Part shown: positions 54,825 through 63,175 of the stretch, in pieces
How the letters are laid out: every line of letters begins with the position of its first letter
Position numbering within the stretch: position 1 is the first letter of the stretch
Origin: Bacteroidales bacterium
GTDB lineage: Bacteria > Bacteroidota > Bacteroidia > Bacteroidales > VadinHA17
Direction of reading: 5' to 3'
NCBI GenBank assembly: GCA_029974835.1
Contig: JARKQN010000038.1
Location: 1-63,175 of the forward strand
Length of the DNA stretch: 63,175 bases
Made by a program: the position numbers and the translations under genes
The notes under the pieces: model-generated
What the model was told of the DNA's origin: nothing
What the model saw: the letters and a program-made list of their open reading frames with translations, nothing else
The model's database searches: none

Positions 54825-56735
54825 TTACTCGAGGAGTTGTTTTACCATTACCTTCAGGCTAACTGACGCCGGGCGTCTGGGTTTTCTTACCTGCACTGCA
54901 GCAATCTCATCTGCAGTCACTTCCGCTATATCTGAAACCTTAACATGCGATACCTGGGAGAATGTTTTCTTGCACAGCGGACATGAAGTTACAATCATTT
55001 CCGGGTTATTCCTGGTAAGTCTTTTCACGGCATCGGAGGCTATTGCTGCCTTTTTCGACGGATTGAGTATCAGGTTGCCGAGGCTCCCCCCGCAGCAGAG
55101 TCCCTTTTCCTCCCTCTCGGGTATTTCGTGAAGATCTGCGACCCACGACAATACTTCTCTTGGTGCATCGTATATTCCCGCTATTCTGCCCAGTTCGCAT
55201 GGATCGTGGTAAACCACCTTTCTGCCGGAATAATTAAACCTCAGGTTACCGTCATCTATCAGGTGCTTAAGGTATTCCGTGTGATGCATCACCTCAGCCT
55301 CGAGGTAATAACTATCCCTGAAAACATTGTAGCAAATCGGACAGGAAGTCACAAGAGTTTTTGCCCCCGATTTCCGGATAATTTCAGAGTTATAATTAAT
55401 AAGCTCGCGTGCCTCCCTGTCGTTGCCGGCCAGCATCAGAGGTCTTCCGCAGCAGGCTCCGCCTTCCTCATCCATAAACCAGACTTTCTCTCCTGATGCC
55501 CTGAATATCTTCATCATGGCCTCTTTTATCCCGGGAGTAAGATGAGTCATGCATCCTGCAAAATAGATCACATCTGCCTGTTTCACCTCCCTGCCGTTTC
55601 TCAGATTATAGACCTGACCGGTATCACTCTTTTCAGAACCAACGTTATTTCTGTTTCTGAAATATCCCATCCAGTTGTTTTTCACCAGGGGCTCTCCCGT
55701 TTTATTTCTTCGCTGAATCATTCTTACGGCCGAAATCTCAATTCCGACCGGGCATACCTCTTCACACCTGCCGCACATCAGGCAGTCGTGAGCAATTTCG
55801 GTAATGTCCTCATCATTTCTGATCGAACGGTGCAGGTAAACGGGCTGCATATATCTTATGCCGGTAACGAAGTTCATCTGGCAGGCGTCGATGCACATAC
55901 CGCATGATGAACATGAGTGTATCTGAACTTCGGAGAAAGTTCCTGTCTTATCCCCTGTAGATATGCCCGAATTTCGCATGAAAATCAGGAACAGTTCTGT
56001 AGGGATATGCATATAACGGGTGACAGGTAGAAGTATGAAAAAAACTCCCAGGGATAAGGAATAGAGCCACCAGAATGGGTAGGCAAGGGTTTCGGCAGGG
56101 AGGAATGAAGCGAGCCATGCACCTGTTGTTCCGGTCAGGAAGCTGCCCGAACCATGCGCGCCGCAGGTAAAACTCTCGGCCAATAGCCTGCTCGGAAAAA
56201 TGAGCCAGAGAGCTGTGAGGGCAATCCTGTCGGCAGGTTTGTGCCGGGTGGTTTTCTTCATTCCGACTACCCCCGGAATAAATCTTTTTATTACCGCCAG
56301 CAGAAGGCCCGACAGTATAAAGGCAAGAAGCAGATCCATCCAGAATGACCAGATTCTTGTAAGACCTGTTGTTCCGTGGTCGGGATTGAAGAACCGGAAG
56401 AATATTGCCCTGTATGGCGGATTAAGATGTTTTGCTCCGAAAATGTCGGCCTCAATGGTTCCGAAGAGTATAAGCAGAAACCATCCGAATGCAAGAGACA
56501 TGTGCATATAACCCAGAACGGGTTTTGATTTTAGAATCCTGCGGTGGATGAGGCTTTCCATGAATATTTCCTTCAGGCTTTGCCCGAATGCCCTGCCAAA
56601 GAAGCCTCTCTGGAGTCTTAACTTGTCGGCCCTTGAAAGCTGCCTGAACCAGATGACACACCTTACAACACAGTAAATAAGAATGAAATAGAGACCGGTG
56701 TTAAATGGCAGCACAAAAATGTCAAAGTCTTTCAT
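54825..56735 (-). CDS. Membrane HdrE-HdrD-like fusion (heme b/quinone plus CCG domains)
   Basis: 636 aa. N-terminal NarI-like membrane part (about 1-250, five or six helices, several His that could bind heme b). Then two [4Fe-4S] motifs, CSSCGMCIDACQM (about 274-286) and CLMCGRCEEVCPVG (about 315-328). Then two complete CCG motifs: AGCMTHL...GACCGRP...SCPICYN and HDPCELG...LCCGGSL...SCPLCKK. This is the DsrM-DsrK or HdrE-HdrD arrangement in one chain. It would exchange electrons with menaquinone. Last gene of the hdr operon, 14-bp overlap with the preceding gene. Confidence 0.88.
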   Translation of the reverse strand: MKDFDIFVLPFNTGLYFILIYCVVRCVIWFRQLSRADKLRLQRGFFGRAFGQSLKEIFMESLIHRRILKSKPVLGYMHMSLAFGWFLLILFGTIEADIFGAKHLNPPYRAIFFRFFNPDHGTTGLTRIWSFWMDLLLAFILSGLLLAVIKRFIPGVVGMKKTTRHKPADRIALTALWLIFPSRLLAESFTCGAHGSGSFLTGTTGAWLASFLPAETLAYPFWWLYSLSLGVFFILLPVTRYMHIPTELFLIFMRNSGISTGDKTGTFSEVQIHSCSSCGMCIDACQMNFVTGIRYMQPVYLHRSIRNDEDITEIAHDCLMCGRCEEVCPVGIEISAVRMIQRRNKTGEPLVKNNWMGYFRNRNNVGSEKSDTGQVYNLRNGREVKQADVIYFAGCMTHLTPGIKEAMMKIFRASGEKVWFMDEEGGACCGRPLMLAGNDREARELINYNSEIIRKSGAKTLVTSCPICYNVFRDSYYLEAEVMHHTEYLKHLIDDGNLRFNYSGRKVVYHDPCELGRIAGIYDAPREVLSWVADLHEIPEREEKGLCCGGSLGNLILNPSKKAAIASDAVKRLTRNNPEMIVTSCPLCKKTFSQVSHVKVSDIAEVTADEIAAVQVRKPRRPASVSLKVMVKQLLE

Positions 56736-57069
56736 GGCCGTTTGTTTTACTCAGAGTCTCCCTTGCAATAAACAGCACGTTGCGCGTATTAACCCCTCGC
56801 GGACAAACAAGAATGCATTTACCGCAGAGCATGCATCTGTTTATTTTTTCGGCTGCGGCTTCATTCTCTCCGCGGCGCAGCAGAACATTTATTTCCCTGA
56901 GGCTGAAATCAGTGAAGTTTCCGGCGGTACATGTTGCAGCACATGTGCCGCATTCTATACACAGTCTGAATGTCGGTTCTTTTGCAGCAATGAGATCTGC
57001 CACACTCCGGTCATTCTTGTCGTAATCGATGACCCTTGGAACCGATAAAGTGAATCCGAACTTATTCAT
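56722..57069 (-). CDS. HdrC-like ferredoxin subunit (short)
   Basis: 115 aa. Two [4Fe-4S] motifs: CIECGTCAATCTAG (about 37-50) and CMLCGKCILVCPRG (about 79-92). It is HdrC-like; the first motif ends with CTA in place of CP. Electron transfer between the HdrA-like flavoprotein and the membrane subunit is likely. Overlaps the HdrA-like gene by 8 bp and the membrane gene by 14 bp. Confidence 0.87.
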   Translation of the reverse strand: MNKFGFTLSVPRVIDYDKNDRSVADLIAAKEPTFRLCIECGTCAATCTAGNFTDFSLREINVLLRRGENEAAAEKINRCMLCGKCILVCPRGVNTRNVLFIARETLSKTNGHERL

Positions 57070-58105
57070 CCCTCTGTTTCTTTTCCCTCAGGTAACTGAC
57101 AACTTCTGTAACTGCTGCTCTGGCGTGCGAAATCGATTCGGTGATGTTCATCGGAGCTGTGCATGTACCTGCATAGAATACACCTTTCATATTACTCCTG
57201 TTCGATGCCGTGTGGTTGTCGGCAGTGGAAAAGAACCTGTTTTCGCCGCGTCTGAGTGATGACTTGCCTGCAAGAATTTCTCCGGCGTCCGACATTTCCA
57301 TTCCGGCCATAAGCACAACCATATCGAGTTCCATTCTCAGCGGTCTGCCGGCAAGAGTATCCTCAGCCTTAATTACGAGTCTGCCATTATAACCCTGCGA
57401 CACTTCCGACACCTTACCCCTTATAAAGGATACACCGTACTTTTCCTGTGCCTCCCTGTAAATCTCCTCATAATATGCCCCTCCCATTCTCATGTCCATA
57501 TAGAAGCAGAAGGTTTTTACTCCGCTTATCTTTTCATGAACCTCCATGGCCTGTTTCACCGCGGTGATACAGCAAAGCTTGGAGCAGTAGAGGTTCCCGA
57601 CCTTTTCGTCGCGTGAACCGACACAATGAATAAAGCCTATTCTGGCGGGGACACCACCGTCTGCCAGTTTCACCGACCCGTTCCTGAACATCTTTTCCAG
57701 ATCGGCAGAGGTAATTACATTCGGATAGATTCCGTAACCATATTCCTCTTTCCGTCTGCTGTCGAAGAGGTCGAATCCTGTTGCAACGATAACCGCTTCG
57801 GCTTCAACAACCTGCCCGTCGGAAGCTGTTGCTGTAAATTTCCCTTTCCGGCCTGTTATTCCGGTGATGCAGGTATTATTCCGTATCTCGATATTTTTGT
57901 TTTTTACCAGGTTGTCGAGGTATTCACCGACTTCATTTCCATCGCGCCTGTCGGGGAAAAGGTGGTACCAGTTCTTAAGATGTCCTCCGGTAAGAGGCTC
58001 TTTTTCAGCTAAAATAACGCTGTATCCCGATCTGGCAAGTTGTCCAGCGGCCTCCATTCCGGCAACTCCTCCACCAATAACCAGGACGTCAACCATACTG
58101 TTCAT
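57062..58105 (-). CDS. HdrA/QmoA-like FAD oxidoreductase (short form)
   Basis: 347 aa. FAD site DVLVIGGGVAGMEAAGQLARSGYSVILAEKEPLTGGHL (about 5-42). HdrA-type motif FIHCVGSRDEKVGNLYCSKLCCITAVKQA (about 173-201) with three Cys, and a C-terminal FAD loop GVFYAGTCTAPMNITESISHARAA. It has no N- or C-terminal ferredoxin domains and is close to QmoA in size, about half of a methanogen HdrA. It may accept electrons from the HdrBC-like subunits. Overlaps its neighbours by 4 and 8 bp. Confidence 0.88.
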   Translation of the reverse strand: MNSMVDVLVIGGGVAGMEAAGQLARSGYSVILAEKEPLTGGHLKNWYHLFPDRRDGNEVGEYLDNLVKNKNIEIRNNTCITGITGRKGKFTATASDGQVVEAEAVIVATGFDLFDSRRKEEYGYGIYPNVITSADLEKMFRNGSVKLADGGVPARIGFIHCVGSRDEKVGNLYCSKLCCITAVKQAMEVHEKISGVKTFCFYMDMRMGGAYYEEIYREAQEKYGVSFIRGKVSEVSQGYNGRLVIKAEDTLAGRPLRMELDMVVLMAGMEMSDAGEILAGKSSLRRGENRFFSTADNHTASNRSNMKGVFYAGTCTAPMNITESISHARAAVTEVVSYLREKKQRDE

Positions 58106-59163
58106 ACGTTGATAAGCTTTTCAGGTGCAGGCAACGGCTTGCCGTCTTTGGTAATGAATTTATCCGATTTTGAGTATTCGACACCCATTTTATCTAAAAG
58201 TGGTTCGGGCTGTACCATATGGTACTGAAGGCCGAGTTCCCATGGGTTCATACCAAGAACCAGGCCGGCAACCTCCTCGTATGTCAGAACCGGTATTGAA
58301 AGGCCGTTCTCACCGTAGGTTCTGCCCTCCATCTCCCTTATTGTATATTGCCATTTATCCATGAACATATTGCAGCCCGGGCAGTTGGTAATGATAAAGT
58401 CGGGTTTAAATGGTTTCATTGATTCGAACTTCTTTACCGAGTTGCTGAGAGAGTATCCCCTGTTTGCCTGGACAATGTATTGCCTGAAGCCGAAACCGCA
58501 GCAGTGTCTTCTTTCGGGGTAATCAATAACCTCACCGCCCCATGCCTCAATCATACCCGAAAGTACTTTTGGAAATTCAGCCCCGCCTACTCCGTATTTG
58601 GGAAACATTTTGGAGTAGTGACAACCTATATGTTCAACAACTTTCAGCGGTTCTCCGGTTTTTTTGTTAACAAGCCTGAATTTTGCCTTTGATGCGATTT
58701 CATTACGGAATTTGTAAACAATGTCACTGGTATGTGCCATGTTTTCGGGGATATCGAACTCCCTGCCTGTGGCCTTTAGAAGATATTCGCGGGTTTTTTC
58801 CAGTTCTTCGGGAAAGTGCTTCCAGGTTTCGATTATCTCTGTATAAATCCCGAAAGATGTGACACATGAAATGGCAATGTTTTTGTAACCCGATTCCTTC
58901 ATCAGGGCGAAATGTCTGGCCACGACGGTCATTATTGTCTGAAAGGGAACTATATCGGTGTGGTAACCGATTCCGGTACATGTTGTATGTGAGGGGTTCT
59001 CATAAATATCCTTTCCGAGAATATCTCTTATCAGGTGAAGGAAGAACTGTTCGGAACCGGGGAAGAATGATTGTCTAATGCATGACCTTACGTAGAAATA
59101 ATGGTCATCGGCAATTTCTTTCTGGTATTCCGACCAGATTCTTTTTTTATCGGGTTCATTCAT
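58102..59163 (-). CDS. HdrB-like CCG-domain protein with a degenerate first motif
   Basis: 353 aa, two CCG domains. The second is canonical: Cys181, Cys221-Cys222 (HCCGFG), Cys261-x2-Cys264. The first keeps Cys28, Cys62 and Cys100, but the CC pair is Thr61-Cys62 (TTCTGIG) and the CxxC is CVTS. In HdrB each CCG motif holds a noncubane [4Fe-4S] cluster, so the first site here would be changed or lost. Part of the Hdr-like complex; 2 bp after the HdrC-like gene. Confidence 0.87.
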   Translation of the reverse strand: MNEPDKKRIWSEYQKEIADDHYFYVRSCIRQSFFPGSEQFFLHLIRDILGKDIYENPSHTTCTGIGYHTDIVPFQTIMTVVARHFALMKESGYKNIAISCVTSFGIYTEIIETWKHFPEELEKTREYLLKATGREFDIPENMAHTSDIVYKFRNEIASKAKFRLVNKKTGEPLKVVEHIGCHYSKMFPKYGVGGAEFPKVLSGMIEAWGGEVIDYPERRHCCGFGFRQYIVQANRGYSLSNSVKKFESMKPFKPDFIITNCPGCNMFMDKWQYTIREMEGRTYGENGLSIPVLTYEEVAGLVLGMNPWELGLQYHMVQPEPLLDKMGVEYSKSDKFITKDGKPLPAPEKLINV

Positions 59164-59165
59164 GG

Positions 59166-59885
59166 TTATTCTGTTTTCTTTTGGTTGTGGGTTCCGCTGT
59201 TATCCGTGTAAACGCGTGCGAAGTATTCATCATCAGTTCCCTTTCCTATCTGGATGCCCAGTTCACGGGCTTTTCGTCTGGAATGCTCTTCGATATTCTC
59301 CATAAATTCTGTACCTCCGGTAACATCAAAAATACGTTTCAGTTCTTCTTTTGCCCCGGCCGGTATTTTTCTGAGCGGTCCTTCCCCTTCCTCATTAATC
59401 CTGGCACCCAGCCTCTCATAAATCTCTTTTGAATGGTCAATTATGAATTCCCACACCGGCCCCTGTTCGGGGTGCCTGGCAGGATCTACGGCATAGGAAG
59501 CCACACAGTAACCGTAATTAAAGATGTTCTCACCTACGCTCCTCTTGATTGCAAGCTGCTGCCTCCCCTTCTCACTTTCGGTAAAATAGCCAAGCTTCTG
59601 GGAAAGGGTTCTGAGAGCCATGATTATCAGTCCGGGAGTATTGCCTCTCGGACACCTGGTTTTACACGACATGCATTCGCCGCAGTACCATATTGTATCT
59701 GATTTAAGAAGAGCTTCGATAACATCGTCGTTTCTCTCCTGCACCTCATCCACTATTCTGCGCGGATCGTAGTTGTAGAATTCTGCAGCCGGGCAGATAG
59801 CGGTACAAACCCCGCAGTTCATGCAGGCATTCAGTCCCTCAACAAACCTGATATCCTTTAACAACTGATTGTAAAGGCTTTCCAT
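59166..59885 (-). CDS. HdrC-like ferredoxin subunit (first gene of hdr operon)
   Basis: 239 aa. Two [4Fe-4S] motifs: CMNCGVCTAICPA (about 21-33) and CGECMSCKTRCPRG (about 69-82; starts with CGEC-type spacing). Then a helical region (ALRTLSQKLGYFTESEKGRQ) and a C-terminal charged part. It pairs with the HdrB-like protein and carries electrons to it. The ATG at 59885 is about 33 bp after the predicted transcription start. Confidence 0.88.
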   Translation of the reverse strand: MESLYNQLLKDIRFVEGLNACMNCGVCTAICPAAEFYNYDPRRIVDEVQERNDDVIEALLKSDTIWYCGECMSCKTRCPRGNTPGLIIMALRTLSQKLGYFTESEKGRQQLAIKRSVGENIFNYGYCVASYAVDPARHPEQGPVWEFIIDHSKEIYERLGARINEEGEGPLRKIPAGAKEELKRIFDVTGGTEFMENIEEHSRRKARELGIQIGKGTDDEYFARVYTDNSGTHNQKKTE

Positions 59886-59907
59886 CGATTAAAGTAAAAG
59901 GTAACAA

Positions 59908-59932
59908 CTGTTAATTAATTAACACAAAATTA
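59908..59932 (-). promoter_or_regulatory. hdr operon promoter with overlapping putative Rex operator
   Basis: On the minus strand TAATTTTG (59932-59925) is an exact -7 element. Directly after it lies the 16-bp palindrome TGTTAATTAATTAACA (59909-59924). In its 18-bp frame it fits 12 of 14 positions of the clostridial-type Rex consensus TTGTTAA-N4-TTAACAA. It would cover the transcription start, a typical repressor position. The -33 element is weak. Confidence 0.65.
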
Positions 59933-60018
59933 CCCAAACCCCTTGCGTGTATAAAGGGGAATTAAACCTATTTTTAATAAGTATTTATGCTTACTGCAGG
60001 AAGATCAGCGAACCGGCA

Positions 60019-60954
60019 CTATGATTTTTTTCTTGCATAACGGTATATTACATTGCCATTTATGTCGACAAAATAAATTGCCAGGCTGTTAACCGTTGCT
60101 GATATTATACTGAATCCAGGAGATGAGTCTGCGAAAACTGTCATTTTGTTTCTGGCAACATTACGGACTGAAGAACCTGCTGTATTGACAAAATAGTCGA
60201 TAGTGCCTGTGGAATCCTTCAGGTGCTGGAAGATATGATCATGCGATCCGATATAAAAGTCAACATTGTATTTGTTCATTACAGGATAAAGGTATTCAAG
60301 CAGTTCTTCCGTATTCTGCCTGGTCGGATGGGCGCTAAAGACAGGATGGTGCCCGATGACTATTACCCAGTCTTCTTTTACGGCAGCCAGTACGCTGTCA
60401 GTCCAGTTGATTTGTCTCAACGCATTTTCTCTTGTATACTTCCTGCCGGGATTTCCGAGACCATAAACAAGAGATTGCGTGTCAAGTATTACCAGTCTGA
60501 TACTTACACTGTCTCTGCTTTTCACCAGAGTATAATAGGGAGCCGGCATTTTCCACCTGCGGCTCACTTTTGAATAGTCAACCTGTGCCTGGATATTTCC
60601 GCCATGATCGTGATTGCCAAGGGCCGGGTACCATTCAACGTGGAGAGACGGATTTGTGTAAATGTTTTCGAAACTTGTCATCCACAGGGGATCTGCAACA
60701 CTTTCCACACCGTTAATCTGAAAGTTGTCGCCGCCTGTTACGATAAACCTGGCGCTGATTTTTTCAGCCACATTGCCCATTATCTCCGCCACCTCCTTCT
60801 GGTTGTGATAACCATTTCGTCCATAGTCGCTTATAATAATAAAATTAAAGGCATTGTCTTCCGGCAGTTCAGTCGTGGTTGATTGCTGTACGGTATTACA
60901 GCTGGCTGCAAACAGTATGAGAATAAAAAACAATAAATATTTCAACTTTTTCAT
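60019..60954 (-). CDS. Calcineurin-like metallophosphoesterase (purple acid phosphatase-like lipoprotein)
   Basis: 311 aa. Lipoprotein signal with AASC (Cys19). Metal-site motifs in order: IISDYGRNGY (about 40-49), VTGGDNFQINGV (about 71-82), ALGNHDHGGN (about 111-120), VIGHHPVFSAHP (about 197-208), GSHDHIFQHL (about 235-244). The Tyr in SDYG fits the purple acid phosphatase (ACP5-like) pattern. It acts outside the cytoplasm on phosphate esters; substrate unknown. 39 bp after the peptidase gene. Confidence 0.88.
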   Translation of the reverse strand: MKKLKYLLFFILILFAASCNTVQQSTTTELPEDNAFNFIIISDYGRNGYHNQKEVAEIMGNVAEKISARFIVTGGDNFQINGVESVADPLWMTSFENIYTNPSLHVEWYPALGNHDHGGNIQAQVDYSKVSRRWKMPAPYYTLVKSRDSVSIRLVILDTQSLVYGLGNPGRKYTRENALRQINWTDSVLAAVKEDWVIVIGHHPVFSAHPTRQNTEELLEYLYPVMNKYNVDFYIGSHDHIFQHLKDSTGTIDYFVNTAGSSVRNVARNKMTVFADSSPGFSIISATVNSLAIYFVDINGNVIYRYARKKS

Positions 60955-60993
60955 TTATAAACACTTATAAGGTTAAACTCTGGAAAGACTCTT

Positions 60994-63096
60994 TTAGTAT
61001 TTCATTAAACCAGCCTCTTTAAGAACCATGAAATAATTAATTATATCCTGCAGAGGTGATTCTGTTTCGAACTGTGCATCGACCATTTTCTTTATGTCGA
61101 GCAGGTTTCTTTTACCGTTGGCCAAACCTGCCGTTTCGCTCGTGTTTACAATTCTGTTATACCTGTACTTTGAAAGAAAATCCTGCGGAAGCGAGGCAAT
61201 GATTCTGCGATCTCCGCCATATCCCATGGTTGCAGCTTTCTGAGTCGGCATCGGGACAATTTTCATAGCTGACTTCTCGGTATTATCGGGGGTAAGATTA
61301 ACAGCAGGCACATTCAGGTAAGATGATTTCTTAATCATAATTTCCTTCAGTGCTGAAAGATGTTCCTTAAGAATGTTATCAACCGCCGTTTTACGGGTCT
61401 CGATCATGTTCGTGATTTCCGGATTTTCCGAAATCTGCCTTATTTTTTCCATGGCTGACTTTTCGGCCATTGCCACGCCTTCAAGGTTGTAACAGGCACG
61501 TTTGTAAACAGAGGCAAGATCATTTCTGCCGGCGTTGTAAACCATATCAGCCGATTTGGCCATTTGTATGCCCATTCTTACAGAGGCTCCCGAATACTGT
61601 TCTGAAAGTATCCGGCCTGCCATCCTGTCATCGGCCGAGGCGATGGTGTAGGCGCCGGTTGCCGATATAAAAACAGCTCGTCTCAGCTGGGTCGGGTCGC
61701 ATTTATCGGGATTGTCTTCGGAGGAATGATAATAATTGTCTGGCCATGTTATCATTTTCATTCCGGGCACATTGACGCTCCAGTCGTTGAAGACCGCATT
61801 GTCCGACGAACCATGAAGGGAGAGTATCCTGTACCAGAAAGGATCGTCGGTGCCGGTGGGGGCTACTATTCTTCCCGAAAAACCTCTTCTGCCCAGGTTA
61901 TCCGTTATCCCTTCAACATTGGTTTCGCCCACAAATCTGAAATAACTTTCCATCACGTCATTGACAAATGAGGCAGTCGAGAACCCTGACCGGTGAAAAC
62001 AGAAGAAGCTGTTGTTTTCACGGAGGTTTAGCCCCACCATGTCAAGATTTATATCGCATAATGCCTTTCTTGTTCTCTCAAGGTTCTGGTTTACCCAGGG
62101 AATTGTGCCGCTGAATTCCGGCACCCACAGGAATCTTATTGACCGCACGGGGGGAGGTATCCGGCCCGCCCTGATGAGGTCGCTGAGGATGCGTGCAACT
62201 TCAAGGATAACGGCCGATCCCGACATGTTGTCATTGGCGCCCATTTTAACATACCCTTCAAAAAGGTGGGCGGTAAATATTATTTCACCCGCTGCCGGGT
62301 CACTTCCTTTTATCACACACTGGGGAACCTGAAGTTCCACCTGTTCGGTACGGGTTTCAATATTCACCTCGACAGTTATCTTTTCACCCCTTAAAAGCCT
62401 GTCGCGCAATATAATGCCTTCACGAGGAGGCAGGAGGAACGCGAAACCTCTGCCCTGGATGCTTGTATTTGGTATCTGCAACGGGTCGGTAAGGGGCCTT
62501 GGAGAATAGAAAGATATGATGCCGGCCGCACCCGAATTTAAAGCCCTGGCATTGACATTACCGGGGCTTGACGATGTTACTATTATTTTGCCTTTAATTT
62601 TATCCCTGTTTTCTTCAAAAAAAGAAACGGAACCCTCTCCTGCCCATATGAGCTCTGCCTTCATGGAAGCCGGCTGGCTGCCCTCAACAAGCATTTCAGG
62701 CACTTCAAGGAAATCGGCAAGCTTCTGATTCCCCGGGCTGATTTCTCTGAGAGTTCCCTTTATCCCTCTCCATGTTGTTGTTTTTCCGACCCTGTCCAGT
62801 GAAAATTCAAGCCCGTACTCCTTCAGTTTGCCGGTTATATAATCACTCTCCCTGAGGTTTCCCGTAAATTCATAGTCATATCTCGGCTGTGTGTAAGGAG
62901 CAAGCATTACTATATGGTGCCATGCAAGCTCACCGGATGAGGCGGCGATCAGTTCATCAATTATTTCGGAAGGTAACAGAGTGTACTGATAGTTAACCGG
63001 GTATTGGGATTTTAAGGACCCGGTACCTGATATAATAACTGATAAAATTACCAGCAGGCCCCTGAAAGCGCTACGTTTAACAGGATTTGTATTCAT
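60994..63096 (-). CDS. M28-family metallopeptidase with PA domain
   Basis: 700 aa. Signal peptide (RGLLVILSVIISGTGSLKSQ). PA-type insertion (about 140-250) with the segment ALNSGAAGIISFYSPR. Then the M28 core: FTAHLFEGYVKMGANDNMSGSAVILEVARIL (about 273-303; His and Asp ligands), FLWVPEFSGTIPW (about 322-334; acidic catalytic residue), INLDMVG (about 350), and YYHSSEDNPD (about 440-449; last His). A helical C-terminal region (about 480-700) has no domain I recognise. Probably an exported aminopeptidase. Confidence 0.87.
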   Translation of the reverse strand: MNTNPVKRSAFRGLLVILSVIISGTGSLKSQYPVNYQYTLLPSEIIDELIAASSGELAWHHIVMLAPYTQPRYDYEFTGNLRESDYITGKLKEYGLEFSLDRVGKTTTWRGIKGTLREISPGNQKLADFLEVPEMLVEGSQPASMKAELIWAGEGSVSFFEENRDKIKGKIIVTSSSPGNVNARALNSGAAGIISFYSPRPLTDPLQIPNTSIQGRGFAFLLPPREGIILRDRLLRGEKITVEVNIETRTEQVELQVPQCVIKGSDPAAGEIIFTAHLFEGYVKMGANDNMSGSAVILEVARILSDLIRAGRIPPPVRSIRFLWVPEFSGTIPWVNQNLERTRKALCDINLDMVGLNLRENNSFFCFHRSGFSTASFVNDVMESYFRFVGETNVEGITDNLGRRGFSGRIVAPTGTDDPFWYRILSLHGSSDNAVFNDWSVNVPGMKMITWPDNYYHSSEDNPDKCDPTQLRRAVFISATGAYTIASADDRMAGRILSEQYSGASVRMGIQMAKSADMVYNAGRNDLASVYKRACYNLEGVAMAEKSAMEKIRQISENPEITNMIETRKTAVDNILKEHLSALKEIMIKKSSYLNVPAVNLTPDNTEKSAMKIVPMPTQKAATMGYGGDRRIIASLPQDFLSKYRYNRIVNTSETAGLANGKRNLLDIKKMVDAQFETESPLQDIINYFMVLKEAGLMKY

Positions 63097-63175
63097 TTTT
63101 CAGGACATTAGGTTATTGATCAGACTTTAGTAAAACAATTATAGTAAAAAGAATTGAAAAAAGAAGAGATTTTAA

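Noticed and set aside
54825-59885. Hdr-like operon as a methanogenic heterodisulfide reductase
   Set aside because: The surroundings are bacterial, no other methanogenesis genes are present, and the HdrA-like protein is the short form.

Overview
The window looks like a chromosomal piece of an anaerobic, fermentative or hydrogen-metabolising Bacteroidota bacterium, probably of the Bacteroidales/Marinilabiliales type. The evidence is the TonB receptor, TolC and lipoprotein set, the PurL, DUF3127 and DUF4956 families, and Bacteroidota-type promoters (-7 element TAnnTTTG) in front of several genes. No rRNA or tRNA gene was found.

Layout. (1) 1-8335: the end of a type I-C CRISPR array (two repeats visible, continuing off the left edge), its AT-rich leader, and a complete cas3-cas5-cas8c-cas7-cas4-cas1-cas2 operon on the minus strand. 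(2) 8748-32274: a hydrogen and redox island. It starts with an iron-sulfur flavoprotein. Next is a minus-strand [FeFe]-hydrogenase operon hydCBA, then a minus-strand operon rex-hypF-hypC-hypD-hypE-hypA-hypB. Diverging from rex is an 18-gene plus-strand operon for a group-4 [NiFe]-hydrogenase joined to a Mrp-type Na+/H+ antiporter. That operon begins with AsrA/AsrB-like (sulfhydrogenase beta/gamma-like) subunits and ends with a maturation protease and an unknown zinc-ribbon protein. (3) 32304-36864: terminator, transketolase, a CotH-like protein with a DUF4956 membrane protein, and a HAD hydrolase. (4) 37035-42941: a heavy-metal RND efflux operon with a His-rich leading protein. (5) 43063-49167: a Tat-type TIM-barrel protein, divergent from a TonB receptor that overlaps a TPR/SpoIIE phosphatase gene. 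(6) 49269-54701: FKBP isomerase, DUF3127, purL and a lipoprotein. (7) 54825-59885: a five-gene heterodisulfide-reductase-like operon. (8) 60019-63096: a metallophosphoesterase and an M28 peptidase.

How it works together. HypA-F and the HycI-like protease would mature the [NiFe] enzyme. Both NiFe ligand motifs are intact, so this is not complex I. The NAD(P)H/FAD module, the polyferredoxin and two antiporter-like subunits suggest an ion-translocating, pyridine-nucleotide-linked hydrogenase. The [FeFe] enzyme has a short HydB without ferredoxin domains, which suggests NADH dependence. Sites resembling Rex operators lie before hydC, between rex and the [NiFe] operon (two), and on the hdr promoter. 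The parsimonious reading is an NADH/NAD+-sensing Rex regulon covering both hydrogenases and the Hdr-like complex.

Main oddities: hypF has no ATG, GTG or TTG start before its acylphosphatase motif; an 8-bp-period purine tract sits inside the [NiFe] operon; and one CCG motif of the HdrB-like protein is degenerate.
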